A stretch of 64,000 bases of DNA from Anaeramoeba flamelloides (Eukaryota > Metamonada > Anaeramoebidae), in contig JANTQA010000036.1 in assembly GCA_027625915.1 (NCBI GenBank), positions 10,871,001-10,935,000 of the forward strand. The letters are read 5' to 3'. Below the pieces are notes generated by a model. It saw only the letters and a list, made by a program, of their open reading frames with translations, was not told where the DNA came from and did no database searches. Positions 26,324-36,385 of the stretch are shown piece after piece. Every line of letters starts with the position of its first letter. Within the stretch, counting starts at the first letter, position 1. Made by a program: the position numbers and the translations under genes.

Positions 26324-27222
26324 AAAAAAAATATTTTAGAAAGAGATTTTTTAATTATCTTTCTTTGACAAATAATATATTATAATTAAATTTTTAAAAA
26401 ATAGACATTACTCTTAATTTATTTAGTGAAACAAAAATAATTCATTTCTTTAGTATAAATTTTTATATAAATTTTTTAAATATTTACATTTTTTTGGTTT
26501 TTATTTTAATTGTTTTAGTTTTATTCTTCTTATTTTTTTCTTTATTCGAGAATAACTTGTTTTTTTTTTTTTTCTTTTGGTAAACTTTCAAGTATTTATG
26601 CACACAATTCAATTTTCAAATAATTTTTTCATAATTATGCTTTTGGCGTAACTAATATTTTCTAGTGGCAGCAATTAATGTATTGATTTTCTCCAAAGAT
26701 TTTATACAATTATGATTTCAAGTTGTTCCTGAAGAGATTTTATAACAAACCTCTCTTTCTTTGAATAAAGAATTTTATTTCAGAAAAAATTTAAAAACAA
26801 TTGAGACTTTTCAAATCTCATTTTGAGAAAGCCAAAGTCTGAAAATTTTATTTCTGAAAAAACTCTATTTTTGTCTCTTTAATAACAATTCACATATGTG
26901 ATTCGGGATTTCAGTACACTCAGAAAATTTAACAGTTTAGGTTATGTTACAGTTTTTGAAAAGTTTTCTTGTGTAAAGCTGAATAACAAACCAAATGGCA
27001 CTTTGGTATAGTCTATTAAGATAAAATTTCTTACTAAGACTTTTCACAGAATTGTTCTCTCTGAAACAAAATCAAATTTCTTTATTATTCGCAAAACACT
27101 ATTTTGGATTTACAAATAATTTGATCGAAGGATCATTTCCTAAAATAGAAATAAAAATGAGCAAATCAATTTTTTATTTTTTTAAGATCTAACAAAATAA
27201 CTTTTACTTGCATTAAAAAACG
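26324..27222. other. intergenic between convergent-free + strand genes
   Basis: This is about 900 bp of AT-rich spacer and holds no gene that I can see. It should contain the 3' end signals of the CS-Sel1 gene and the promoter of the MMAA gene; no specific motif stands out. Confidence 0.5.
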
Positions 27223-28494
27223 ATGCTTTCTTACTTTTCGACGAGAAAACCAACACCTTCTCATCAAAGAACATCTGTTCCTCTTCTTAGAACATTTGTA
27301 AATGTGGCAAGGCAAAAAGAAATGCATTCAAAACCAACTCAAAGAAAAACACAAAATACCACTTTTAACCTTGAGTTTCAAAAAAAGAAAAAACAAAAAA
27401 ACCCAATTCCTCAACAAAGAAAACCTATGATTTCTCAAAAAAAAACCCCAATCCAAACCCCAACATTCCAGGTCTTAACCTTATCTCCCTCAACTGAAGT
27501 CTTGCTTGAAGGAATTAAAAACGGAGATCGGCGAATGCTGAGCAAGGCAATTACACTTGTCGAGTCCGAGCTTGAACGAGATCACAAGCAAGCAACAAAT
27601 TTGCTTACTCGAATTATTGAGGAAAGAAGAGAGTTAGCGCAAATTGATCCCCAGTCTGTCGACACCTTTCGGGTTGGTGTGACTGGGCCACCTGGCACTG
27701 GTAAGTCGACCTTCGTCGAAACCCTTGGAACAAATTTGTGCAACCTGGGGCATAAGGTTGCAGTTATTGCAATTGATCCCTCCTCCCGCAAGACCGGCGG
27801 CTCGGTTTTGGGAGATCGCTCAAGGATGGTGCATTTGGGTGCACACGAGAATTCCTTTATCAGGCCCTCCCCCTCACGGGGAATAGCAGGCGGCCTCAGC
27901 GTGCACACTTCTGATCAGATCCTCTTGTGTGAGCACGCTGGCTACACCCACATCATTGTCGAGACAGTCGGAGTTGGACAAACAGAGGTTTCTGTTGCAG
28001 ACGTGACAGACATGTTTATGCTCCTCATCTCGCCCGGTGGCGGTGATGTTCTTCAGGGGATCAAGAAGGGTGTCGTAGAATTTGCAGACATGATTGTTAT
28101 CAATAAGTGCGACGGCGACATGATACAACGTGGTCAAATGATCCAATACGAATACAAAAACGCCATCCAGCTATTGGGCCACCAAATGGGCGATTGGATC
28201 CCCCCAGTACTGACAGCTAGTTCCCTAATGAAAATCGGTATTCAAGACGTCTGGAAAAAGGCTTTAGCATTTAAACGTCACTCTCAAGCAAATGGAAGCT
28301 TTGAAACCAGAAGAGAAACCAAAAGAAAGAATGAGTTTTGGAAAAAATTATACGAATTCTTGAAAATGGGCTTGCATCGATCAGAACCAACAATGGACTT
28401 AATCCACAAATTAGAGCCCATGGTTGAAAAGGGTATAATTTCTTCAAGAAAAGCTTCTTCAGATATTGTTAATCAAATTTTTCAATATATGTAA
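27223..28494 (+). CDS. MMAA: MeaB/MMAA-type GTPase, methylmalonyl-CoA mutase chaperone
   Basis: This is a single exon of 423 residues. The G3E-type P-loop GTPase core is complete: Walker A GPPGTGKST (155-163), the AIDPSSRKTGGSVLGDRSRM block (183-202), ETVGVGQTEVSVADV (247-261) and NKCD (294-297). The C-terminal helical arm (residues 345-423) forms the family's dimer interface. MeaB/MMAA loads adenosylcobalamin onto methylmalonyl-CoA mutase and protects it, so the cell should use the propionyl-CoA/succinyl-CoA route. Residues 1-80 are rich in R, K, S, T, Q and P and lack acidic residues at the start, as expected of a mitochondrial or mitochondrion-related organelle targeting peptide. The core (about 27650-28240) is near 50% G+C against 20-25% around it; other conserved exons here show milder rises. 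No mutase gene lies in the window. Confidence 0.93.
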   Translation: MLSYFSTRKPTPSHQRTSVPLLRTFVNVARQKEMHSKPTQRKTQNTTFNLEFQKKKKQKNPIPQQRKPMISQKKTPIQTPTFQVLTLSPSTEVLLEGIKNGDRRMLSKAITLVESELERDHKQATNLLTRIIEERRELAQIDPQSVDTFRVGVTGPPGTGKSTFVETLGTNLCNLGHKVAVIAIDPSSRKTGGSVLGDRSRMVHLGAHENSFIRPSPSRGIAGGLSVHTSDQILLCEHAGYTHIIVETVGVGQTEVSVADVTDMFMLLISPGGGDVLQGIKKGVVEFADMIVINKCDGDMIQRGQMIQYEYKNAIQLLGHQMGDWIPPVLTASSLMKIGIQDVWKKALAFKRHSQANGSFETRRETKRKNEFWKKLYEFLKMGLHRSEPTMDLIHKLEPMVEKGIISSRKASSDIVNQIFQYM

Positions 28495-29794
28495 CAATTC
28501 TTAATCTTTACAATCCTATTAATGTATAATTGGAATTCTTTAAAGACAGCTGAGTGGAGAGTGCTGGGAATGATAACCAAACCCAAAAAAAACTTTCAAC
28601 AATATTTTTTTTTTATTTTTATTTCATTCAACAAAACATTGAAAATTTTATGAGAATTTCTTAATAGATAGGTGTTTGATTGAAAAAAAAAAAAAAATTC
28701 TAAAAAATTCAGCTTTGAATTCCTGAAATTTTGTAACAAATTAAATTGTTTTAATTTTGAGTATTTTTTTATTTTTTTTTTTTTTAGCTTTTTTATTGTT
28801 ATCTGATTTTTATTTTTTCTTTTATTTATTTATATATTAGTATTAAATTTTTAATAGATGAATTTCTCATGAATTTAATGAGATAAACTTTCTCTTTCTC
28901 TTTTCTATCTAAGCCATTTCCAAAAAAGTGAGGCAAATTTAAACTGAAATTCAAAAATTTCCACATAGTTAAAACAGTACAAACAATCAAAATTATTTCC
29001 AATATGAATGAAATTGTATAATTGTGATAGTTTAGACCGTTTTAGCTGTGTGGAAAATTTTGAAATTTAATTTAGTTTAAAAATAAATAATTTAATAAAA
29101 AAAAAAATTGAAATTGTTGTAATTTTGTAGATTACACAAGTGCGGAAAATTATTAAATTTCAAAATTGGTCAAATTCTCATTTTTTTCAAAATATTTCAA
29201 TTCTATTGAAATATATTGGTTGTAGGTATTTAAAAAACCCTTTACGGGTAGGTTAGGGTATTGCTAGAGTAGTCTGTAAAGAGTGGGTTTGAATGGTATT
29301 TTAGAAAATTTTATAAAGGATTTTGAAAAAAAAAAAGAATTAAAAGATGAATTAAAGATTTTTATAACTTGTTTTAACGACGACGTTTGCAATTGAAATT
29401 CGAGTTTTTTTTTGTTGATATCAATATTTAGGTGTTGATAATTCACTTAAAATTTTAATTAATGAGATCTAAGTGGTAAAAAATGACATTTTTTTCCAAA
29501 ATTTCATCTACCCATATCTCAAAATGACAAAGATGGTTGCGAAAAAACCACTTTTTGAGAAAATTTCTTCTTATATGTAAGTGGCATACCTTAAAACCAT
29601 GCGAAATTTTTTCTTCTTTGTTTTTCTGGTTTTTTTTATTGGTTGAGATGGTATGAGCTCGACATATAAAATCCCAAAATGGGAGAAAATGGCAAAAATT
29701 GGATGAAAAAGTCTGTTGTTTTACAAAAAAGACTTTTTTTGAATAGTGTCCACGATAATTGGTTTGGTGTTGCATTAAATCCACTAAAAACCTC
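28495..29794. other. intergenic, small foldback and telomere-like phrase
   Basis: No convincing gene. At about 28940-29085 a ~150 bp inverted repeat pairs AAATTCAAAAATTTCCACATAG with its near inverse on the right, and a related arm occurs at 21270-21345. At 29246-29258 there is an isolated GGGTAGGTTAGGG. The minus-strand open frame at 29455-29796 has no recognisable domain and is not called. Confidence 0.4.
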
Positions 29795-30959
29795 ATTCCC
29801 CAAAAATCAAAAGATCATTTTTTCTCAACTTAGAAACACAAAGAAATTTATTTTTTAAAAACAAAAACTGACTAATTGTTGCAACTTTAATTCCCAAAAG
29901 ATCCTTTCATGCAAAATTCTTCAAAGCCTTTCCCACACAACCTCAACCCAATTTATCTTGATACTACAAATTGGGTTTTGAGAGAAACGATCCAAACGAA
30001 GAAAACAGCTGCAAAGAAGAACAAAAAAAATGTATTTTGTGTTTGGCATGGGCAGACTTGTTACAAACTCAACTCTGTTCGGTACTCTCCTCAGCTTCAC
30101 GGGGGAAAATTTATTCAAAAAAAAAAACAAAGACACGATCACAATTCATTTGTAGGAATTGTTATGATTTGTGGAATGGCTGGAATCGGGAAGACAACCC
30201 AATAATAAAAAGTTATTGGGAATGGGTTGACCAATTAAAGGATCAGAATGACAACGAATTGGAGATCAATGACAATGACTCCAGTGATGGTGATTTCATC
30301 TTACAAGAAGATGAAGAAAAAGTTTCCAACCTCAGACAGTACCCTTCTTAGAATGAAGAAGAATTCAGAATTTATTTATTAATTGAAAAGGAAAAAAGAA
30401 AAGAATTAATGAAACAAAAAAATGAAGAGGAAAGGGTAAAAGAACAACAACAAAAAAAAGACAAAAAAGAAAAAGACCTGAATCAATTAAAAAAAAAATT
30501 TCTGCCAAATGAAGATCAAATTATTAGACAGAAATCTTTGGAACGTGGGATTGAACCATTGAAACCAAATATCTATTCTGAATTATTAACACCACATTCA
30601 AATTATTTGGTAGATTCGCATCAAATGATCCTACTATTAAATAATTTACATTGCTACTGTGGGAGAAGAAAAGAATTAATAGATTTAAAGGAGAATTATG
30701 GTTCCTTTAGTGCCCAATGAAACAATATAAGCAAAACAAAGAAACATTTTACTTTTCAAATAAACTTGAGGGGAAGGGAGAGAGTAAGAAAGCCCTCTTT
30801 AAAACAGAAAATGGACAACGAAAAATAGTTGCGTCAGTTTTAGCAGGCAATTTTTTTGAAAACTACCGAGAAACAATGGAAATGATGGGGCTTTCTTATT
30901 TAAAAAAAAATTCCTATTACAAAACGATTGATCATTTAATTACAAAAACAAATTCTTTA

Positions 30960-31157
30960 CAGTCAGTTTCACTTTTAAGACACAAACTTTCAACGAAATT
31001 TAAGGCACAAAAAAAATCTCAAATTAAGGCACAAAATTTGAAATTTTTTTTTTTACAATTTATTTTTACTAGAATTTGAATTTTGTGTCTTAATTTGAGA
31101 TTTTTATTGTGCCTTAAATTTAGTTGAAAATTTGTGCCTAAAAAGTGAAACTGACTG
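30960..31157. mobile_element. palindromic TA-flanked MITE, copy B
   Basis: This is a 198 bp inverted repeat with termini CAGTCAGTTTCACTTTTAAG / inverse, flanked by TA, inserted in the transposase. Dropping the element plus one TA restores an uninterrupted reading phase across TNSL-FQDHL, which confirms both the boundaries and the 2 bp duplication. Confidence 0.93.
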
Positions 31158-31906
31158 TATTTCAAGATCATTTAAAAGAGAATAGGTCCAAAATGGACCT
31201 AAAGAATTTAACAATATGTGTAGATGCTGGATGGTCGAGTAGAAGAGATGCCAATGAATGTTGTTTTATCGTAATTGACAACAAAACAAAATTATTATTT
31301 GATCTAATTGTCATCACAAGAGCGAACTTTTCTGGGGCAAGTGGAAATATGGAAGCCGAGGGTACAAGAATTTTTTACAAAAAACACAAAAACAATATAA
31401 ATTTAGTTGGTGTTGTGAAAGATGGCGACACCAAATTGGCCAAATTTTTTGAAAATGTTTGGAATAGAGTAAAAATTTTAAAAGATAGAAATCATCTTTT
31501 AAAAAATCTGAAAAAACACATTGAAGAAAATGCAAAATATCGATGTGTTAAAAATATTAAAACAACTTTTACAGAATGGATTAGATCAAAATCTGTTATC
31601 AGTTGGTCGAGTTTAGAATTAAAATTATATATCAAATTATCACTATTCCATTATATGAATATACATGATTGTTGTGAACATACGGCGAAATATACTGACC
31701 GATACAAATTCCCAGATTTAAACATAATTGACAAAAATTATTTATTAGAAAAAAAAAAAAAACTACAAGATTTGATTCAAGAATATTTAAATATTTTAGA
31801 AAAAAATATTAAAATTGTTGAAGAAAAAATAATTTCAAAAACCATGAAGAAAGCTGATAAGTTTTATTGGATAGGTGTTCTTGAGGAAATTTTTGAGAAA
31901 AAAAAA

Positions 31907-33079
31907 TTTTTTTTTTTTTTTTTTTATTGTTGAGCAGAGGTGATTCAACAAAATTACCTCCTATTTGCCTGAAACTCTAAAATTGTATTTAGGGTTTTTT
32001 TATCCTAACAATAATGGAAGCAGGATTACAGCTCAAAGGATATCTTTTCTTTAAAAAATGAAAAGAATAAATTATTTCGGAAAAAAGACAAGAAAAAGAG
32101 AAAGAAAAGCAAGAAATGAAAGAGAGTCAAAAAATAATAGAAAAAAGAAAAAACTTTCAGTGAAAAGTTTTTTTTGTGCCCCAAGTGTTGAATGGGCTGG
32201 TGGTTGTTTCCTTTTATGTCGTTTTTTTTGGATCGCCACCATAGGTTGTTTTAATAAAGAGTTCTAAATATTTGAACAACTATAGATCAAATGAAAAAGG
32301 CTGTTTATTAAATTTTGATATAGAACTTTATAGATGGGTTGAATCTAAAAAGCTCTGGTTTTTAAGAATAAGATTTGGTTTTCGAAATTTTCTTTTCAGT
32401 TGCTTTGCTTTTTTTTGTGTTATTTTTTTTTTTTATTATTTTATTTTTTTTTTTTTTTTGTAAGTTTCCCAAATCTTGTTTTCGCAAAATCCCAGTACAA
32501 GATACCGACTCGACAGCAAAAACCCAGTCAAAGTAACGACTCAACAGATAGTACGGAAAGTTCAATTCGGTTCACTTTGGTTGGTTTCAGATCGCATTCG
32601 TTGGATTCAGTTCAGTTGCATACAGTCAGTTTCACTTTTAAGGCACAAATTTTCAACGAAATTTAAGGCACAATAAAAATCTCAAATTAATGCACAAAAT
32701 TCAAATTCTAGTAAAAATAAATTGTAAAAAAAAAATTTCAAATTTTGTGCCTTAATTTGAGATTTTTTTGTGCCTTAAATTCCATTGAAAGTTTGTGCCT
32801 TAAAAGTGAAACTGACTGTAATTCCTTGTCGAAGATTGGATCATGAACAAGTTTGGTTGGGTTAGTCATGATCAGGTCAACCAATTCTTATAATGATTTT
32901 TTATACTTTTTACCTTTCCCAAACACCTAAAAAAACAAAAAGAGAAGGTACATAAGTCCTCGTCGAAGATCTGATCACTAACAAGTTTGGTTGGGTTAGT
33001 CATGATCAGGTCAACCAGAGCCCAAGTAACTTACGAAGGGAAATTTGGAAAACGTAAAAAGTAAAAAAAAATAAAAAAA
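31907..33079 (-). mobile_element. poly(A)-tailed retroposon, copy 1 (antisense)
   Basis: This matches 56486-57586 almost throughout in opposite orientation. In its own sense direction it runs from about 33079 down to a poly(A) tail seen here as T19 at 31907-31925. It has inserted in the transposase at an AAAAAAATTTTT site, and short A/T target copies are visible at both sides (31901-31911 and 33073-33084). It differs from copy 2 by a MITE at 32623 and by an extra copy of a ~75 bp block (GGTTGACCTGATCATGACTA...TTCGACGAGGA) near its 5' end. An internal A-rich tract (32406-32460 as T) divides it into two halves. No protein domain is recognisable. Confidence 0.8.
32623..32818. mobile_element. palindromic TA-flanked MITE, copy C
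   Basis: A 196 bp member of the CAGTCAGTTTCAC family sits within retroposon copy 1. The matching place in retroposon copy 2 (near 56673) reads GGAATTATGCAAC with no element, whereas here TA is present on both sides. This is a direct filled/empty pair. Confidence 0.95.
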
Positions 33080-33124
33080 TTTTTCTTTTAAAAAAGAAAA
33101 GTTACATGAGAATAATTTAGAATA

Positions 33125-33271
33125 CAAAAAATTTCAAATTAAGGCACAAAATTCAAATTCTAGTAAAAATAAATTGTAAAAAAAAATATTCCAAATTTTG
33201 TGCCTTAATTTGAGAATTTTTTGTGCCTTAAATTTCGTTGAAAGTTTGTGCCTTAAAAGTGAAACTGACTG
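33125..33271. mobile_element. MITE copy D, left arm internally deleted
   Basis: The right arm is intact and ends GTGAAACTGACTG before TA. The left end keeps only CA before joining sequence ~50 bp further in (TTTCAAATTAAGGCAC). It sits in the transposase, and the flanking codons (EY|VKESEIE) are in phase once the element and one TA are disregarded. Confidence 0.85.
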
Positions 33272-34952
33272 TATGTGAAAGAATCTGAAATTGAAAATCA
33301 GAATTTATATTCATTATCTCCACAATTAATTCAATTAAATGAAATAATTGATGGTATTGCAAACCGGTCAGAAGAATTTTATAATACTGGGTCAACAAAC
33401 AAAAATGAGAGTTTTATGAATTCGAGAACAAAATTTGTTGAAAAGAGGTTTAATATAACAAAACAGTGGGAAATGAGATGTCAATTTTCAGCTTTAAACC
33501 GGGAATTACCAGAATGGAAAACTATTTTAATGGATAAGATGGGATTTAAAATTAATTTGCCTCAAATAATTTCACAACACAAGAAAAATTTAGAAAAAGA
33601 TTATGAAAAAATAATACAAAACACTCAAGAATATAAAAACAATAGATTTATAAGGAGGCTAAAAAAAGCACTAATGAAAAAAACAAATTGAAGAGGGTTA
33701 TTATATTTTTTAAAAAAAACTAAAACAAAATAGCTTGATCAAACCAAAATATTATTGTAGATATGAATGTAGTACTTCTTATAAAACCGAACTATCACGC
33801 TTGATCCATGAAATAATTTTTCATAATAAAATGCCCGTTCCCAATGAACAAGATATAATTTCTCGCAATCTCTTATCTACAAAAAAAAAACTTTATCAAA
33901 TAAGATCTTATTTGAACTCGGCATTAGTAAAACTAAAAGAAAGGGTTTCTAAAAATAATAACATGCAAGATATCTTAAATTTAAATAAAAAAACCAAGCT
34001 TTTTTCAATCTCGAAAATTACATCACCACATTTGAAAACACTTTTAAAATTAAAAAAAAAATTCGAAGAAGCAAAACATTGAATTTGAATCAAGGTGAAT
34101 TTAACGGGGGTATTGAAATTTTAAAAGAAATAGATGATAATGAAGATAGTGAATTTATAGAATAAAATTTTTCAGAAAAGGAATTTTTGAATGAAGATGA
34201 ATTGAAGGAAATTGAGGAAATTTTAACTAGTTTTTAGAAAAACAAAAATGATCTCTCTGACGACGATGTTTTTGGGATTTCATTTGATAAACGATTACCT
34301 TCTTCATTTACTGATAATACTTTCTTATTTGAAATCGATAGAGATATAAAAAAATAAAGTTTTCTTTTTTTTCTTTTTAAAATATATAGGATAAGTAGCA
34401 ATTGGAAATAGATATATCTTTTTTTCTTCATTTTTAAAATTATTTTTAATATTATTCTTTTGTTTTATTTTGTTTTAAATTTTGAAAGAAACTAGAGATG
34501 AATTTTTTAAATATAAATTTTTACATATGTCTTTCAAAATGATAGTATGGCTGTGAAAATTAAATTGTGAATTTGAATTATTCCCAATTTTTTTCTTCGA
34601 AACCCACAGTATTACAATCAATTTGAATTTTGATTTTTTGATTTGTTTTATTTTGTTTTGTTCATGTTGAAAATATGGTGTTCCAAAGAGAGTTTCAAAA
34701 TTAGTTCACTTTTAATAGTGAAAAGTTAATTTTTTTTTTTTTTTGGTTTTAGAAGATCCTTTCAAATTTGAATTTTTTTATTGGGAGTGTTTTTAAGATC
34801 TTCATTTTTTTTGTGCAAGAAAAACGTGGTTGTTTTTTTTTTTATTTTTACCATCCTTAACAAGGTGTTCGAGTTCACGTATCTCAAAATTTCTTTTTCA
34901 TTTTTCATCGAAAAAATGACAAAAAATGATTTTTTGATCCAAATTGGGGAAT

Positions 34953-35564
34953 AGTTGAAAGATCATTCCTTCACATCTTCAAAGGAATTGAAACAAATTG
35001 TCTTAAAACAATTTAGTAAATTGCCAACGTAGTCCTTAAGGAATAAAAATTTCCAATTTAACTTTTTGTGTTAAAATTGATTTTCGAACAAATATATGAA
35101 AATACTTAGTATTGATAATTTCGAGATTTTGAATATTCTACAATTTAAGTAATAAAATACGACCAATCACAAAATAATCTTTTTGATTTTTTTGTCCACA
35201 ATTATTAAAAACCATTAAAAACTTTTACTACCAATGATAATAATCAAGAAACTCTTCAAAAATATGAAAAATTTGAATTTGACGAATTTTGAAATTTAAT
35301 AATATACCCCACAAGTGTAAACTATTAAAAATTAAATATTTGACTTTAGAAAAAAACAAAAACAAAATTTTATGATCTTAGTTTATTTTTTAATTATGTT
35401 TTTAGGATGAGTCAACTAATAATAATTATCAGGCTATTATTGTGTTTTCAAACTATATTATTGAAGCCAACATATTTATTTAAATATTGAGAAAAAAAAA
35501 TTAAAAATTAATTTCAAAATTGTTCTTAAAAATTAAACATTAAATATTAAATAAATTGTAATGT

Positions 35565-35595
<31 letters not shown>

Positions 35596-35696
35596 ATATA
35601 AGGATGAAAAATATTAAGATTCTATTCAATGAATTTTTAATCAAGTGAGGAAACAATAAAAAATTACTTTTTGAATAAATCAGATCAAATTCAAAT
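34953..35696. other. intergenic with (TA)n microsatellite
   Basis: This is AT-rich spacer between the transposon and the 3' end of the VIT/vWA gene. A (TA)n tract with one interruption lies at 35565-35600. No gene is seen. Confidence 0.55.
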
Positions 35697-36349
35697 TTAG
35701 ATTATTAAATTTCCTTTTTCAATCAAGTCTTGTAAATCAGCACCTTGTGAATTTTTCTTAATCCAAATTCTAGCCTTTCTAGCAACTAAATTCCATTCGT
35801 CTTTTAAATTGGCAAAGTATTTTTCTAATAAACAAATTACAAGAACTGTAGACCAAATATTGATATCACTAACATCTTGAGGCTTTGATTGTTCAATTTT
35901 GGTTGATTCTAATTCTAATAATTTAGCAATATTTGTGTTATATTCGAAAAAACCTTTAGCAGATTGAGCATTTACAATATCATCTATGGAGCATGAAATT
36001 GTTTTGAGTGGTATTTTTTCTTCTTTTTTCTTTTCTTCTTCCTCTTCCTCTTTCTTTTCCTTTTCCTCTTCCTCATCCTCTTCCTCTTCCTCTTTCTCTT
36101 CCTGTTTTTCTTGGAGTTCGAAATCATCATCAGATTCATCCTCTGAAGATGAATCCTCTAATATTTCTTTTTTTTCATTCATTATGAATTTTTCTGGTTG
36201 AATTTTTAAATCAGAGAATTGCTCCATTTCTTTTTTCTCTACTTGGAATCCAGACGAGAAAGATAAACCCTCTAATTGCTTACTTAAAGAGATCGAATCT
36301 TTTTCTATTATTGATGATTTCATTTCTTTTCTTTTTTGACTTTTCATCA

Positions 36350-36385
<36 letters not shown>

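Larger units (their letters stand above)
29971..34357 (+). pseudogene. decayed DDE transposase, MULE/Kolobok-like group
   Basis: Order of parts: an N-terminal Cys-rich finger (CILC ... FICRNCYDLW, 30030-30190); a K/E-rich linker; a region with ASVLAGNFFENY and MEMMGLSYL (about 30830-30905); then the catalytic core. Core motifs are VDAGWSSRRDANE (first Asp, about 31220), SGASGNMEAEG, VKDGDTKLAKFF (second Asp, about 31425), LKDRNHLLKNLKKH, and TNKNESFMNS...NRELPEW (third acidic residue Glu, about 33400). A C-terminal finger (C-x3-C-x12-H-x4-H, about 33755-33820) and an acidic tail follow. The ME.EG and ESF motifs are typical of protist and animal MULE/Kolobok-type transposases; the precise superfamily is uncertain. 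Apart from the three insertions, a stop near 30348, a frame change near 30717, another between 33691 and 33735 and stops in the tail show that it is inactive. Confidence 0.75.
29795..34952 (+). mobile_element. DNA transposon with decayed DDE transposase and nested insertions
   Basis: The body is fixed by the transposase remains at 29971-34357. The outer limits are tentative. ATTCCCCAA...TCAAAAgATCATTTTTT at 29795 has an imperfect inverse (AAAAAATGATTTTTTGA...TTGGGGAAT) ending at 34952, which may be the terminal inverted repeats; no target duplication is obvious. Three later insertions interrupt the coding part: a MITE at 30960, a poly(A)-tailed retroposon at about 31907-33079 (carrying a MITE at 32623), and a MITE at 33125. 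Confidence 0.6.

Noticed and set aside
27582-28146. Minus-strand open frames across the MMAA gene
   Set aside because: They are shadows of the G+C-rich core and have no domain.
29455-29796. Minus-strand 113-codon frame beside the transposon
   Set aside because: No recognisable domain, no splice partners and K/F/N-rich noise-like composition; it may be part of the transposon end.
29909-30205. Open frame with GMAGIGKTT, like an NB-ARC P-loop
   Set aside because: It overlaps, in another frame, the Cys-paired finger of the transposase (CILC...CRNC). The rest has no NB-ARC features and ends at once after the motif. Coincidence is the simpler reading.
35986-36201. Plus-strand S/F-rich open frame
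   Set aside because: It is the reverse of the E/K-rich block of the VIT/vWA protein; low-complexity composition explains its openness.
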